Counted from the stretch's first letter, positions 1-12,329 are shown. The stretch: 64,000 bases of DNA from Gammaproteobacteria bacterium (GCA_021773395.1 JAJFKB010000010.1:186001-250000); one strand, 5' to 3'. Numbers and translations are program-made. The notes: a model not told the origin generated them from the sequence alone.

Positions 1-1241
1 GCCCTGCCAGCCTCAATGGCCGCCACTTCATCTTCATCCGATGTAATAAAAAAGTGATCCAGATTGGTATTATAAAACTCAGTAACCGTTACGATATATT
101 GATCATCCGGAATTGGTATTTCCCGCGCCACGCCGGCACAATCCACCGCCTGGCAGGTGAAGTAACCCAATTCGCTGGTTGCGATCAACATGCCATGCCC
201 ATAGACCACCGTGTGGGGAATTTGGGTCAGTCCATTACTCATTGTCTCCCAGGACAACCCTTCATCCTGACTGACTAACACACCCGTTTCCGTGCCAACA
301 ATCAGCACCCGCCGCAGGGGTGGATTTCTTAGCACAAAAACCAGGGTGCTAATTTTTTCCTTTAATGACGTGGCACTCCAGGAGACACCTTCATTGTGGC
401 TCACATAAAGACCTTGTTCGGTGAGCACATAGGAGGTCTGCGCATCTTCGGGATCATGGACAATTCGAAACGCATTATCCGGAAAACTGCCATCATCGAC
501 TCTCTGCCAGGTTTCTCCGCCATCTTTCGATTCGACCAACCGTACAACTTCACTGTAAACTTTCTGCGCAGCAGAGGAAACATCCTCAATCTTACCCACC
601 TGAATCAACCAAAAACCATTTTTTTGTGGGTTGGTGGAAAGGATTTTTCCCCTCCGAGAAGAATACAGCTCCGAGGTCAGCCCAAAATCCGTCTCAATTT
701 CTTCCCAGGTAAACCCGTCATCGATACTTCTAACCGCTATCATACCGTGAACCCGATGCGCCCATATATACAGCAGCACGTCATCAGCTCTTTGCGGTGC
801 AGCTAAGACAGAGGTTCCATAGCCCGCTTCATCAATGTAATGATATACGTACTCTGTATCCGGATCAGATCCCGGGTAAACTCTTTTAAGTCTATTTCCA
901 CCCCAGGCGGTCACAACCGCCCCATCCTCCGTTAAAACCGAAGAATTCGCGTTGATGAACCCAACATCTCTAACTTCATAATTTGAATACACCTCCGGCG
1001 GCTCATCCAGTGCTGTCAGACGAAACACTTTAAATGTTCTATCTTCCTGTAACTCAGTATGAAACCAGATACCTTGCGTATCAACGAAGGGTTCCCAACC
1101 TCTAAAAGAGTTGGTGCCAAGATTCAGGCAGGATTCTTGAGCAAGACACAGCGGCTGCCACTGCCCCGCCGCCGACGCATTGCTGCATGCCCAGCAAAAA
1201 ATGAAAGAGACCAGAAGTGAACAAGTCCATTTCATATTCAT
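1..1241 (-). CDS. Secreted Asp-box (BNR/Ycf48-like) repeat protein, 3' end outside window
   Basis: The reading frame is open from an ATG at 1241 to the window edge (413 codons); GGAG lies just upstream of the start. The N-terminus has a signal peptide with a hydrophobic core and a likely cut after SNASA. At least four Asp-box motifs of the S-x-D-x-G-x-T-W type are visible (SIDDGFTW, SKDGGETW, SHNEGVSW, SQDEGLSW), which points to a beta-propeller of the sialidase/Ycf48 fold. Near the cut end a new segment starts (EFYNTNLDHFFITSDEDEV), typical of a small C-terminal domain found on many secreted proteobacterial proteins. The Asp-box only indicates the fold, so no substrate or enzyme activity can be assigned. 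The protein acts in the periplasm or outside the cell. Confidence 0.8.
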   Translation of the reverse strand, partial: MNMKWTCSLLVSFIFCWACSNASAAGQWQPLCLAQESCLNLGTNSFRGWEPFVDTQGIWFHTELQEDRTFKVFRLTALDEPPEVYSNYEVRDVGFINANSSVLTEDGAVVTAWGGNRLKRVYPGSDPDTEYVYHYIDEAGYGTSVLAAPQRADDVLLYIWAHRVHGMIAVRSIDDGFTWEEIETDFGLTSELYSSRRGKILSTNPQKNGFWLIQVGKIEDVSSAAQKVYSEVVRLVESKDGGETWQRVDDGSFPDNAFRIVHDPEDAQTSYVLTEQGLYVSHNEGVSWSATSLKEKISTLVFVLRNPPLRRVLIVGTETGVLVSQDEGLSWETMSNGLTQIPHTVVYGHGMLIATSELGYFTCQAVDCAGVAREIPIPDDQYIVTVTEFYNTNLDHFFITSDEDEVAAIEAGR

Positions 1242-1385
1242 CACAACTCCTTTTGTATCGAGGAACACCGTGGCCGCAGATAGCGGCAATCAGTTAAACA
1301 CCGCTATCATATACGCCCCTAACTGAACGATAACTGAACAGTGTGGCGTTGCCAACCAATTTCAACCTCACGTAAAGAAGAAGGG

Positions 1386-2480
1386 TTAAGGCACCAGCAC
1401 TGCCTTAACGACCTTACCCTGTTCCGAATCCTGTACCGCCTGTTCAATCTTCTCTAAAGGATAGAAACTGATCAGTTGATCGATGGGAAACTCGCCTGCC
1501 ATATACAGTTCGACCAGTTTGGGAATAAACTGATCCGGTATGCTATCGCCCTCAATAATACCTTTCACGGTCCGCCCGAACATGATGCTGTTCATATCCA
1601 GCGACACTTCCGTACCCATCGGAGCCGCTCCGACCAGCCCGCACACACCAGTAACACAGAGACTGTCGACCGCTTGTCGAAATACCGCTGGCAGCGCCGT
1701 ACACTCCAGCGAATAATCAGCTCCACCACCGGTCATCTCGTGCACTTTTTCAACCACATCACCTTCGCTGGGAACCAGGGCGTGTGTTGCCCCCAAACTG
1801 GTCGCCAATTCCAACCGGCTCTCATTCAGATCAACTGCAATAATTTTCTTACAACCGACCACCCGCGCCGCCATCACGGCGGACAATCCCACCGAGCCAC
1901 AGCCGAATATAACAATACTGGACCCTGCGTCCGGCACCAGTGAGTTCATCACCGCTCCGGCTCCGGTTTGTATACCGCAACCCAGCGGGCCCAGTAACTC
2001 TAATGGCGCTTCGGTGCTCACTTTGATCGTATTGGCTTCCGTTGCTAGCGCGTAGGTGGCAAAAGAGGATTGGCCAAAAAAATTGCCGTGCACGCACTCA
2101 CCACCCATGCTTAAAGCAGTTGAGCCATCATCACGCGCACCCGAAAAGTTACATTCAAATATTTTCAGACAATGACTGGGATCATCACGCTGGCAATTGC
2201 GACACTCGCCACAGGCGCGATAGCTGAGCACCACATGATCACCCGGTTGAACTTTAGTGACAGCTTCACCCACGGCTTCGACAATCCCCGCTCCCTCATG
2301 ACCTAAGACCGCAGGTAGCGGTACCGGATACATCTGATCGCGACAACTCAGATCAGTATGGCAAACACCGACACCTACAATGCGCACCAGCACTTCATTC
2401 GGCCTGGGATTCTCCAGTTCAAGCTCTTCGATTAAAAACTGTCCGGAAGGCTGTTTTACTACCGCGGCGACAATATCCAT
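1386..2480 (-). CDS. Zinc-dependent alcohol dehydrogenase (MDR family, aryl/allylic alcohol type)
   Basis: A 364-residue medium-chain dehydrogenase that oxidises an alcohol to an aldehyde with NAD. Catalytic zinc ligands are visible (Cys in GVCHTD, His in GHEGAG, Cys in LGCGIQTG), together with four structural-zinc cysteines in the segment beginning CGECRNC and the nucleotide motif GCGSVG. Length and the LGCGIQTG loop fit the class III-like group containing benzyl-alcohol and geraniol dehydrogenases. I chose the ATG at 2480 because AGGAGG lies at the right distance; a TTG at 2504 would also be in frame but lies upstream of that site. The divergent AraC regulator is the likely controller. The actual alcohol substrate cannot be read from the sequence. 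Confidence 0.9.
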   Translation of the reverse strand: MDIVAAVVKQPSGQFLIEELELENPRPNEVLVRIVGVGVCHTDLSCRDQMYPVPLPAVLGHEGAGIVEAVGEAVTKVQPGDHVVLSYRACGECRNCQRDDPSHCLKIFECNFSGARDDGSTALSMGGECVHGNFFGQSSFATYALATEANTIKVSTEAPLELLGPLGCGIQTGAGAVMNSLVPDAGSSIVIFGCGSVGLSAVMAARVVGCKKIIAVDLNESRLELATSLGATHALVPSEGDVVEKVHEMTGGGADYSLECTALPAVFRQAVDSLCVTGVCGLVGAAPMGTEVSLDMNSIMFGRTVKGIIEGDSIPDQFIPKLVELYMAGEFPIDQLISFYPLEKIEQAVQDSEQGKVVKAVLVP

Positions 2481-2531
2481 AACTTCCTCCTGTTGATTGA
2501 GCAAGATGCAGAGCGTAAATATAACATAGCC

Positions 2532-2582
2532 CCTGCGCTATCCCGCAGGCGCAATCACTAGCCTAACTGCGCTAATGATTGC
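2532..2582. promoter_or_regulatory. Two inverted repeats in the adh/araC divergent promoter region
   Basis: The intergenic region holds CCTGCG-N6-CGCAGG (2532-2549) and GCAATCA-N18-TGATTGC (2551-2582), both with perfect arms. Their position between an alcohol dehydrogenase and an AraC-family gene makes them candidate operator sites. No promoter hexamers of good quality were identified. Confidence 0.4.
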
Positions 2583-2647
2583 CTTTTAGCCAGGATTAAT
2601 GCATGATTTTATTCGCACCTCTGACAATAACCGCAGAGGAAACCATT

Positions 2648-3655
2648 ATGGCTATTGACCTAGACTCCAGCACACTAGCAAAAACTCCCGGCTTTGAGAT
2701 CAGCGATCCCGAAAGTATAAGCGGCTATATGTCGAGTACTTTTCGTCCTAATAAAAGCATTATCACCCGCAACAGTGAGCCGGTAGATTTTCGACACAAT
2801 AGTCTGAGGTTTGGTGCCACCACTATTAACCTGGTGCGCTACGGCATTGAAGCTTTGGTGGATGCCCCGCCCACGGGTGAGATATTCCTGGCCATGTTCA
2901 CCCTTTCCGGATACGCACAGATCGATCAGGGCGATAGTCAGTTTACGGCGCTACCGGGTAGTTTTTGTGTGTTAAACCCTAACCACCGTCTACGTATTAA
3001 TCTTTCCAGGGACTTTGAGCAACTGACAGTAAAAATCCGTGGTGATGCGGTGAGACGATCAATACTGCAGTTAACGCACAGGGAGATCAACCAACCTCTG
3101 GAGTTCGCACCACGCGCCTATCCTCTGGAGGGCCAGGCTGCCAGCTTTGGACGTTTAATTAATACCATATGTGACGATAGCCTTAATCAGACCGGCATGA
3201 ACCATCCTCAAGTTAGCAAGCACCTTGAGGAGGCCATGGTAAACCTGCTACTGACCAGCTTCAGCCATAATTATTCAGTTCAAATGATGAGTGATCTCTA
3301 CAGCCTGACACCAAACATTCTGCGTCGCGCCGAAGACTTTATTATGGCGAATCTCGACCAGAGCATCTGCGTATCGGAAGTAGCAAAAATTGCCGGCGCC
3401 AGTGTTAGATCCATTCAAAATGCTTTTAAAAATTATCGTAATACAACCCTAACAACATACATACGCGAGGTGCGTCTGGAGCGTGCCAGAGAGGCTCTAC
3501 TCATTGCAGAGTCGACAGGCCAAAACATTACCGATATCGCTTTTGCCCACGGCTTTACTCACCTCAGCAAATTCGCCGAGTACTATAAAAAGCGCTTTGG
3601 CGAATCTCCTTCACAAACCAAATCCGGATTGCGTACCAAAAGAGTCCATGACTAA
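2648..3655 (+). CDS. AraC-family transcriptional regulator
   Basis: About 335 residues. The N-terminal 200 residues resemble the AraC_binding_2 (cupin-like) ligand domain, including a beta-rich stretch around LPGSFCVLNPNHRLRI. The C-terminal hundred residues carry two helix-turn-helix units: one around VSEVAKIAGASVRSIQNAFK and one around NITDIAFAHGFTHLSKFAEY, ending in the usual RFGESPSQ. The start at 2648 has GAGGA upstream; the frame also has an ATG at 2603 without a clear ribosome site. It is divergent from the alcohol dehydrogenase and probably activates it in response to a small hydrophobic effector. A second protein of the same architecture lies at 44183. Confidence 0.88.
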   Translation: MAIDLDSSTLAKTPGFEISDPESISGYMSSTFRPNKSIITRNSEPVDFRHNSLRFGATTINLVRYGIEALVDAPPTGEIFLAMFTLSGYAQIDQGDSQFTALPGSFCVLNPNHRLRINLSRDFEQLTVKIRGDAVRRSILQLTHREINQPLEFAPRAYPLEGQAASFGRLINTICDDSLNQTGMNHPQVSKHLEEAMVNLLLTSFSHNYSVQMMSDLYSLTPNILRRAEDFIMANLDQSICVSEVAKIAGASVRSIQNAFKNYRNTTLTTYIREVRLERAREALLIAESTGQNITDIAFAHGFTHLSKFAEYYKKRFGESPSQTKSGLRTKRVHD

Positions 3656-3750
3656 TCCAGACTCTGCCGGGCGGCCAAAAAAATTGTCATAGAAAACTAT
3701 AGTATGACCGCACTAATCGCAGCGGTGGTCACACCGGAAACTAATCAGAA

Positions 3751-4395
3751 TTAGCCCGGCTTTATTGCAGTTCCCTTAATCATAAATGCAGCAAAGGGCG
3801 GTGACATTTTAGGGTTTCGATAGCGTTCGATACTGGCAAATTCAAAGCCAGCATCACTAAACACCTGCTCTGTATCCCGGTTCAGATGACAGCCACAGCC
3901 AAAGACTTTCCAGGCTGGATTGATAAATTCCTGTACTTTTTGCATGCGACCTTCCGGATAACGCACATGCTCAAGAAACAGTAGCTTTCCACCAGGTTTC
4001 AGAACGCGAAAAACCTCTTTGGCAGCTCCTATTGCATCCGGAATGGTACAGAAAACCAGGCAGGCGATCGCTGTATCAAAGCTATTGTCTTCGAATGCCA
4101 TCCTTTCACCACCACCACCGACAAATTCATAGCGATCCATCGCTATTTGCAATTCGCCCTTATCGGATATTTTTTGCAGTTTCTTTTTTGCTTTTTCCCG
4201 CACCGCGTCGCAAGGCTCCAGCCCCACCACTTTCTCTGCCGCTTCCGTATAAAAGGGCAGATTGGTTCCATTGCCCATCCCCACTTCGAGCACCTTTCCA
4301 GTGGCCTGCCCGATCATTTGTTTACGCTCATCCTTCAGGCCTGCCAGCGCAACATCCATAATTGCAGGAAGTATATGATCTTCATGAATGCCCAT
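3751..4395 (-). CDS. Class I SAM-dependent methyltransferase (UbiE/METTL7-like)
   Basis: 214 residues with a Rossmann methyltransferase core: motif I VLEVGMGNGTNLPFY, an acidic residue after strand 2 (VGLEPC), motif IV around FDTAIACLVFCTIPD and post-motif LKPGGKLLFLEHV. The overall layout, with a short C-terminal extension containing FGCGCHLNRDT, matches small methyltransferases of the Methyltransf_11 / METTL7-like group. AGGAG lies upstream of the ATG. It is monocistronic, between the AraC gene and the sucD terminator. The substrate is unknown. Confidence 0.85.
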   Translation of the reverse strand: MGIHEDHILPAIMDVALAGLKDERKQMIGQATGKVLEVGMGNGTNLPFYTEAAEKVVGLEPCDAVREKAKKKLQKISDKGELQIAMDRYEFVGGGGERMAFEDNSFDTAIACLVFCTIPDAIGAAKEVFRVLKPGGKLLFLEHVRYPEGRMQKVQEFINPAWKVFGCGCHLNRDTEQVFSDAGFEFASIERYRNPKMSPPFAAFMIKGTAIKPG

Positions 4396-4542
4396 ACATC
4401 TGCTCTCCTGGTAGTCTTATTATTACTGCCTCTGCCCCGCAGAGTCCGGCCCGCAAATCCTGCCAACTGGTACAACATTCGGGCTAGCATCCCACTCTGA
4501 CGCAGAAAACGCTAACAATATTACCGTAACTTTACAGGTGAA

Positions 4543-4570
4543 AACAAAAAAAGGCAGCCGAAGCTGCCTT
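4543..4570 (-). terminator. Rho-independent terminator of the suc operon
   Basis: On the minus strand an 8-bp perfect stem AAGGCAGC / GCTGCCTT encloses a TTCG tetraloop and is followed by an uninterrupted run of T. It lies just after the sucD stop codon and closes the sdh-suc gene run. Confidence 0.9.
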
Positions 4571-4596
4571 TTCCCTATCTATATGGCCTGAGATTT

Positions 4597-5469
4597 TTAC
4601 CAGCCCGTAACCTCTGCCAGACCGTCGCCAATCTGAGCGAGACTGCGAACCGTCTTTACACCAGCATCTTCAAGTGCAGCAAATTTTTCATCTGCCGTGC
4701 CCTTGCCGCCGGAAATAATTGCACCGGCATGCCCCATCCGTTTACCAGCCGGAGCTGTAACGCCAGCAATATAAGAAACAACCGGCTTGGTGACATGCTC
4801 CTTAATATAGGCGGCCGCTTCCTCTTCTGCGGTACCACCAATTTCACCAATCATGACAATGGCTTCGGTTTTTTCATCTTCCTGAAACAGTTTCAGAATA
4901 TCGATGAAGTTGGAACCGGGAATTGGATCACCACCGATACCAACACAGGTAGATTGACCATAACCATGGTCGGTTGTTTGCTTGACCGCTTCATAGGTCA
5001 ACGTTCCCGACCGTGAAACGATACCGACTTTACCAGGCATATGAATGTGCCCTGGCATAATGCCGATTTTGCATTCACCTGGCGTAATAACGCCTGGACA
5101 GTTTGGTCCGATCAAACGCACGCCCAACTCATCGCATTTCACTTTAGCATCCAGCATATCCAGTGTCGGAATACCTTCGGTGATACAAACAATCAGCTCA
5201 ATGCCTGAGTTCGCCGCTTCGAGAATGGAGTCTTTACAGAAGGGCGCTGGTACATAGATGACGGATGCTGTAGCACCTGTATCATCGACCGCTTCCTGTA
5301 CAGTATTAAAAACCGGCAAACCCAGATGCTCCTGGCCACCTTTGCCCGGAGTGACACCACCCACCATTTGCGTACCATACTCGATGGCCTGCTCGGAATG
5401 GAAAGTACCCTGTGATCCAGTAAAACCTTGACAGATAACCTTGGTGTTTTTATCGATTAATATGCTCAT
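4597..5469 (-). CDS. sucD: Succinyl-CoA synthetase alpha subunit
   Basis: 290 residues, the usual length. SucD binds CoA in its N-terminal Rossmann domain ([14 protein letters not shown]) and carries the active-site histidine that is phosphorylated during catalysis, visible in [18 protein letters not shown] near residue 247. With SucC it converts succinyl-CoA to succinate with formation of ATP or GTP in the TCA cycle. Its ATG overlaps the sucC stop codon by one base (TAATG), so the two subunits are translationally coupled. It is the last gene of the minus-strand TCA run and is followed by a strong terminator. Confidence 0.98.
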   Translation of the reverse strand: MSILIDKNTKVICQGFTGSQGTFHSEQAIEYGTQMVGGVTPGKGGQEHLGLPVFNTVQEAVDDTGATASVIYVPAPFCKDSILEAANSGIELIVCITEGIPTLDMLDAKVKCDELGVRLIGPNCPGVITPGECKIGIMPGHIHMPGKVGIVSRSGTLTYEAVKQTTDHGYGQSTCVGIGGDPIPGSNFIDILKLFQEDEKTEAIVMIGEIGGTAEEEAAAYIKEHVTKPVVSYIAGVTAPAGKRMGHAGAIISGGKGTADEKFAALEDAGVKTVRSLAQIGDGLAEVTGW

Positions 5470-6635
5470 TAGTTGTTCTCCGCTGCTTTCACGGCTTGCT
5501 CAGCCGCATCTGCCAGGCTGGTTGCAGCAATAATATTCAACCCACTTTGCGCCAACAGTTGTGAGCCTTTTTCGGCATTGTTACCTTCCAACCGCACGAT
5601 AACTGGTACTTTAACGCCCACCTCTTCAACTGCACCGATAACACCCTCTGCAATCAAATCGCAGCGTACGATACCACCAAAAATATTAACCAGCACTGCT
5701 TTCACATTTGAATCAGACAGGATAATTTTAAAGGCCTCAGAGACTCGTTCTTTGGTCGCGCCGCCGCCCACATCCAGGAAGTTAGCAGGAAATCCGCCAT
5801 GCAGCTTAACAATATCCATGGTGCCCATTGCCAGCCCCGCACCATTCACCATACAACCAATACTACCGTCGAGGGCAACGTAGTTGAGGTCCCATTTTGC
5901 TGCGTTCGCTTCACGCTCGTCTTCCTGACTCGGATCATGCATCTCCTTAATCTGAGGCTGACGATACAGTGCATTGCCATCAACACCTATTTTTGCATCC
6001 AAACAATGCAGATTACCTTCGTCAGTAATCACCAATGGATTCACTTCAATTAATGCCAAATCCTTATCTTTGAACAGTTTTGCCAACCCCAGGAAGATCT
6101 GTGTAAACTGCTTGATCTGAACGCCTTTAAGGCCCAACTTAAAAGCCAGCTCGCGGCCCTGATAAGGCTGCGCACCTACCAAAGGATCAATGGTTGCCTT
6201 CAATATTTTCTCTGGCGTTTCATGGGCCACTTTTTCAATTTCCACACCACCTTCTGTAGACGCCATAAAAACGATGCGGCGACTAGAACGATCAACCACC
6301 GCACCCAGATAAAGCTCCTGCGCAATATCGGTACAGGTTTCAACCAGAATCCGGCTCACCGGCTGACCATTAGCATCTGTTTGGTAGGTAACCAGCCGAT
6401 TACCTAACCATTTCTTGGCAAAATTCTCGATCTCTTCCTTACTGCTCACCAGAGCAACACCACCGGATTTGCCTCGACCGCCGGCATGCACCTGCGCTTT
6501 CACAACCCATTTATCACCACCAATAGTACTGGCAGCAGCGACTGCCTCCTGCACCGTTTCTGCGGCAACACCCTGTGATACAGGCAAACCGTATTCGGCA
6601 AACAGCTGTTTGCCTTGATACTCATGTAAATTCAT
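5469..6635 (-). CDS. sucC: Succinyl-CoA synthetase beta subunit
   Basis: 388 residues, full length. The N-terminal ATP-grasp domain begins [12 protein letters not shown] and contains the glycine-rich loop [11 protein letters not shown]; the C-terminal CoA-ligase domain includes [10 protein letters not shown]. It determines nucleotide specificity and forms a heterotetramer or dimer with SucD. It lies 111 bp after lpd and overlaps sucD by one base. The arrangement lpd-sucC-sucD is the one found in Pseudomonas-type TCA clusters. Confidence 0.98.
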   Translation of the reverse strand: MNLHEYQGKQLFAEYGLPVSQGVAAETVQEAVAAASTIGGDKWVVKAQVHAGGRGKSGGVALVSSKEEIENFAKKWLGNRLVTYQTDANGQPVSRILVETCTDIAQELYLGAVVDRSSRRIVFMASTEGGVEIEKVAHETPEKILKATIDPLVGAQPYQGRELAFKLGLKGVQIKQFTQIFLGLAKLFKDKDLALIEVNPLVITDEGNLHCLDAKIGVDGNALYRQPQIKEMHDPSQEDEREANAAKWDLNYVALDGSIGCMVNGAGLAMGTMDIVKLHGGFPANFLDVGGGATKERVSEAFKIILSDSNVKAVLVNIFGGIVRCDLIAEGVIGAVEEVGVKVPVIVRLEGNNAEKGSQLLAQSGLNIIAATSLADAAEQAVKAAENN

Positions 6636-6746
6636 ATCTATCTACCACGTTAATTAAACCAACGAATGTATTCGCTGATGGTGCCAGCGAACGAGCATTC
6701 TCCCTCGAAATAAGCTTTTAAAGCCAACGCCTTGTCTATTTTTAAA

Positions 6747-8252
<1,506 letters not shown>

Positions 8253-9470
8253 CTAGACCTGTAGTAGTATGCGCGCAGGATCTTCCAGCAGCTCCTTAAT
8301 GGTCACCAGAAATTGTACCGCCTCACGACCGTCTATCATACGGTGATCATATGAGAGTGCCAAATACATCATGGGAAGAATTTTCACTTCGCCATTGACG
8401 GCCATTGGTCTCTCCTGAATTTTATGCATACCCAGAATTGCGGTTTGTGGTGGGTTAAGTATCGGCGTTGATAACAACGAGCCAAACACCCCTCCATTGG
8501 ATATGGTGAAAGTGCCTCCCGTCATCTCTTCGATGCCCAGTTTGCCGTCCCTTGCTTTTTGCCCATAGGCAGCGATTCCTGCTTCAATATCGGCCAGGCT
8601 CATGGTTTCCGCATCACGCAGCACCGGAACCACCAGACCTTTTTCGGTAGAAACGGCAACGCCTATATCCTGATAACCATGATAAACAATATCACTACCA
8701 TCAATCGAAGCATTTACCGCCGGGAAACGCTTCAGCGCCTCAACGGCAGCCTTCACGAAAAACGACATAAATCCCAGCTTTACACCGTCGTGGGTTTTCT
8801 GAAACTGCTCTTTGTAGCGGGCACGCAAATCCATCACCGGCTGCATGTTCACTTCGTTATAGGTCGTTAACATGGCGGCTGTTTGCTGGGCCTGCACCAG
8901 ACGAGCCGCAATCGTTGTGCGAAGGCGGGTCATCGCTACTCGTTTCTCTGGCCGCTCACCTTGAAGTGGCTGGACAGCTGGTGCAACAGTAACAGCGGGG
9001 CGCTCTGGCGTACTCGCTGGCTGAATATGATTCAACACATCTTCTTTGGTAATACGCCCATCTTTTCCGGTCGCTGCAATCACTTCCGGGCTCAAGTTAT
9101 TCTCAGCGATCAACTTTCGTGCTGCCGGGCTTGCTACAGCCTCATCAATAGCCGGCATCGCTGAGGATGCTTTCGCGGATGGTTCCTCAGGCTCAACCTC
9201 TTGCGCCACCTTGGTTGTTCGCGCTGGCACATCACCTTTGACAAATTCACCGATCAACTCATTACTCAGCACCGTATCGCCTTCGTCCTTGACGATTTTC
9301 GAAATTTGCCCATCAGCAGGTGCCACCACCTCCATCACGACCTTGTCAGTCTCAATGTCTACGATCAGTTCATCACGGCTAACGGCTTCTCCGGGTTTTT
9401 TGTGCCAGGTTGCCACAGTGCCCTCTGCAATGGATTCCGGGAAAGCAGGTGCTTTTATTTCAATAGTCAT
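8253..9470 (-). CDS. sucB: 2-oxoglutarate dehydrogenase E2, dihydrolipoyl succinyltransferase
   Basis: 405 residues. Domains in order: one lipoyl domain with the modified lysine in ETDKVVMEV, a linker, the E3-binding domain ([13 protein letters not shown]), a second linker, and the catalytic acyltransferase domain with the active-site HRMIDGREA near the C-terminus. It transfers the succinyl group to CoA and forms the core of the complex. It lies 27 bp after sucA, consistent with one operon. Confidence 0.98.
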   Translation of the reverse strand: MTIEIKAPAFPESIAEGTVATWHKKPGEAVSRDELIVDIETDKVVMEVVAPADGQISKIVKDEGDTVLSNELIGEFVKGDVPARTTKVAQEVEPEEPSAKASSAMPAIDEAVASPAARKLIAENNLSPEVIAATGKDGRITKEDVLNHIQPASTPERPAVTVAPAVQPLQGERPEKRVAMTRLRTTIAARLVQAQQTAAMLTTYNEVNMQPVMDLRARYKEQFQKTHDGVKLGFMSFFVKAAVEALKRFPAVNASIDGSDIVYHGYQDIGVAVSTEKGLVVPVLRDAETMSLADIEAGIAAYGQKARDGKLGIEEMTGGTFTISNGGVFGSLLSTPILNPPQTAILGMHKIQERPMAVNGEVKILPMMYLALSYDHRMIDGREAVQFLVTIKELLEDPARILLQV

Positions 9471-9497
9471 GTTTGTTATTCCACCGTAAAGTATCTG

Positions 9498-12329
9498 TTA
9501 AGATCTAAGCGCATCAGTGATTACCTGTTGTTGCTGCTGCTGGTGCAACGCCATGTGTCCTACTGCTGGAGAGGCTGAGGCTTCACGAGCCACCTTAGTC
9601 AATTCAACCGTCTTATCCAACTTATCGATCACATTTCGCATGTGGTGATTACAGCTATACCACACTCCCTGATTCAGCGGTTCTTCCTGTACCCAGGTTA
9701 ACTCCTTCAGGTTTGGATAGGCTGATAAAACCTCAACCAGATCATCTTCCGGGAATGGGTAGATCTGCTCTACACGTAAAATAGCCAGATCATCTCGCTC
9801 ATCTTCCTGACGCTGACTCAGCAATTCATAATAAATCTTGCCGCTGCATAGAACAGCGCGCGTCACCTTGGTGCTGTCGAGTTCTTCCAGCTCTGGCAGC
9901 ACGGTGTGAAAAGTGCCATCGGCCAGATCTTCCATCGGCGAGATTACATGCTTATGTCTCAGGAGGCTTTTCGCCGTCATAACAATCAGCGGTTTACGTA
10001 ACATCCGTATAACCTGGCGACGCAGCATGTGAAACACCTGCGCCGGAGTCGTCGGCAGGCAAACCTGAATATTATGCTCAGCAGACAACTGAAGAAAGCG
10101 TTCCAGTCTTGCCGACGAGTGTTCTGGCCCCTGCCCTTCATAGCCATGTGGCAAGAACAGGGTCAAGCCACAAAGCCGACTCCACTTATGTTCACCGCTG
10201 GTAATAAACTGATCGATAACAACCTGCGCGTTGTTAGCAAAATCACCGAACTGCGCTTCCCAGATCACCAAGCTCGTTGGTGAGGTGGTCGCATAGCCAT
10301 ATTCAAAACCCAATACGGCCATTTCTGATAATAGGGAATCGTATATTTCAAAATCCGGCTGATTCTCGGAAACATGCTGCAGCGGCACATACACTGCACC
10401 ATCTTTCTGTGAATGCAAAACGGCATGACGGTGTGAGAAGGTTCCCCTGCCGACATCCTGACCCACCAGCCTTACCGGGTGCCCGCTATTGACCAGAGAA
10501 GCATAGGCCATGGCCTCGGCGCAGCCCCAGTCCACTGGAATTTCACCTTCAACCATCTGCATACGGTCGCGATAGATCTTTGCCACCTGACGCTGCACCT
10601 TGATATTCTCCGGCACCGTGTTAATCGCCCGACCTAACGCTCGCAGGCGATCAATATCTACTCGCGTGTCATGGCTGGCAGTCCATTCTTTGTTTAGGTA
10701 GGGCGTCCAATCCACAAATTTGGCGAAATCCGGCTCATTTACCCAGTGCTCAACCAGATGGCCACCTCGATCCAGTACATCGCGGTACTCATTCATCAGT
10801 GCATCGCTTTTTTCAAGCGCCTGCACCCCTTCCTGCGCCAGCTTTTGGGCGTACAATTCACGGGTGGTAGGATGCTTTTTAACGACCTTGTACATCATAG
10901 GCTGCGTAGAGGATGGCTCATCCGCCTCGTTATGACCACGGCGGCGATAGCAGATCAGATCAATCACCACATCCTTTTTAAACTCATTGCGATAATCCAC
11001 CGCCAATTGTGTGGCAAATAACGCGGCCTCCGGGTGGTCGCCGTTAACATGAATAATCGGTGCCTCGATCATTTTAGCGACATCGGTACAGTATTCGGTA
11101 GAGCGTGCATCTTCACGACGGCTGGTAGTAAATCCGACCTGATTATTCAGGATCACGTGAATGGTGCCGCCAGTATGAAAGCCGCGGGTCTGGGACATCT
11201 GGAAAACTTCCATAACCACGCCCTGACCTGCAAATGCTGCATCGCCATGAATCACAATGGGCACGACATTATTTTTCTCAGTATCCGCCCGGCGATCCTG
11301 ACGCGCCCGAACTGACCCTTCTACCACCGGGGAAACCACTTCCAGGTGTGAGGGGTTAAAGGATAAGGCCAGATGCACCTCTCCATGGGGGCTGACCCAG
11401 TTCGATGAAAATCCCTGGTGATACTTTACATCACCGGATCCATCAAACTTTGATTTACCCTCAAACTCCTCAAACAGCTCTGCAGGCTTTTTACCCAGAA
11501 TATTAACCAATAGATTAAGTCGCCCACGGTGCGCCATGCCAATGACGATCTCTTTAGCACCGTATGCCGCGGTACGATTAATCATCTCTTCAACCATTGG
11601 AATCAAGGTTTCTCCACCCTCAATTCCAAACCGTTTTGTTCCCGGGTAACGAGACCCGAGATACTTTTCCAATCCCTCCGCAGCAGTCAGGGATAGCAGA
11701 AGATCCTTCTTCACTCCTTTGCTATAGTCAGGCTGCCCCCGGACGGGCTCTATGCGCTGCTGAAACCAACGTTTAACCTGTGTGTCCACCGTATGCATGT
11801 ATTCAAAACCGATATAGCTACAGTAGGTCTTCTCCAGATCACGTACAATTTGATGCAAAGGGGCCACATTAGGACCAAAGACCAGGGAACCCAGGCGAAA
11901 TTCGGTTTGGTGGTCATCGCTGGAAAGATCGTGAAACGCCAGATCGAGGTCTGGCACTGTATCTCGCTGCATTAATCCCAGCGGATCGAGATCGGCTTTT
12001 TGGTGACCGCGAAACCGGTAGGCATGCATCATACTAAGCAACCGAACCTGTTTTTTCTCATGCTCAATACTGACCGAGTCTGAAATTGCGCCAGCGGTCG
12101 CTTTTGACTGCTTGCCCATCTCAAGAAATTGTTTCGTTATAGTCGCGTAGGAAGGTTCCGGTTCGGTTGAACCCTTAACCTGTGGCAGCACGTCGAAATA
12201 ACTGCGCCACTCTTCTGGAATGGATTGGGGGTCTAATAAATAGGCCTCATAAAGACCTTCAACATACGACAGATTGCCACCCTGCATGTGCGCAGACTGC
12301 CGCATCTGTTCCATATTAGTATCTTGCAC
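9498..12329 (-). CDS. sucA: 2-oxoglutarate dehydrogenase E1 component
   Basis: 943 residues. The thiamine-diphosphate enzyme decarboxylates 2-oxoglutarate and succinylates SucB. Visible family features include the N-terminal SYVEGLYEAYLLDPQSIPEEW peptide, the E1 core IGMAHRGRLN, and the thiamine motif GDAAFAGQGVVMEV. The start appears to be GTG at 12329 with AGGGG a few bases upstream. It is preceded by a 199-bp gap after sdhB that holds a perfect inverted repeat and a TATAAT, so sucA may have its own promoter in addition to read-through from sdh. Confidence 0.98.
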   Translation of the reverse strand: MQDTNMEQMRQSAHMQGGNLSYVEGLYEAYLLDPQSIPEEWRSYFDVLPQVKGSTEPEPSYATITKQFLEMGKQSKATAGAISDSVSIEHEKKQVRLLSMMHAYRFRGHQKADLDPLGLMQRDTVPDLDLAFHDLSSDDHQTEFRLGSLVFGPNVAPLHQIVRDLEKTYCSYIGFEYMHTVDTQVKRWFQQRIEPVRGQPDYSKGVKKDLLLSLTAAEGLEKYLGSRYPGTKRFGIEGGETLIPMVEEMINRTAAYGAKEIVIGMAHRGRLNLLVNILGKKPAELFEEFEGKSKFDGSGDVKYHQGFSSNWVSPHGEVHLALSFNPSHLEVVSPVVEGSVRARQDRRADTEKNNVVPIVIHGDAAFAGQGVVMEVFQMSQTRGFHTGGTIHVILNNQVGFTTSRREDARSTEYCTDVAKMIEAPIIHVNGDHPEAALFATQLAVDYRNEFKKDVVIDLICYRRRGHNEADEPSSTQPMMYKVVKKHPTTRELYAQKLAQEGVQALEKSDALMNEYRDVLDRGGHLVEHWVNEPDFAKFVDWTPYLNKEWTASHDTRVDIDRLRALGRAINTVPENIKVQRQVAKIYRDRMQMVEGEIPVDWGCAEAMAYASLVNSGHPVRLVGQDVGRGTFSHRHAVLHSQKDGAVYVPLQHVSENQPDFEIYDSLLSEMAVLGFEYGYATTSPTSLVIWEAQFGDFANNAQVVIDQFITSGEHKWSRLCGLTLFLPHGYEGQGPEHSSARLERFLQLSAEHNIQVCLPTTPAQVFHMLRRQVIRMLRKPLIVMTAKSLLRHKHVISPMEDLADGTFHTVLPELEELDSTKVTRAVLCSGKIYYELLSQRQEDERDDLAILRVEQIYPFPEDDLVEVLSAYPNLKELTWVQEEPLNQGVWYSCNHHMRNVIDKLDKTVELTKVAREASASPAVGHMALHQQQQQQVITDALRS

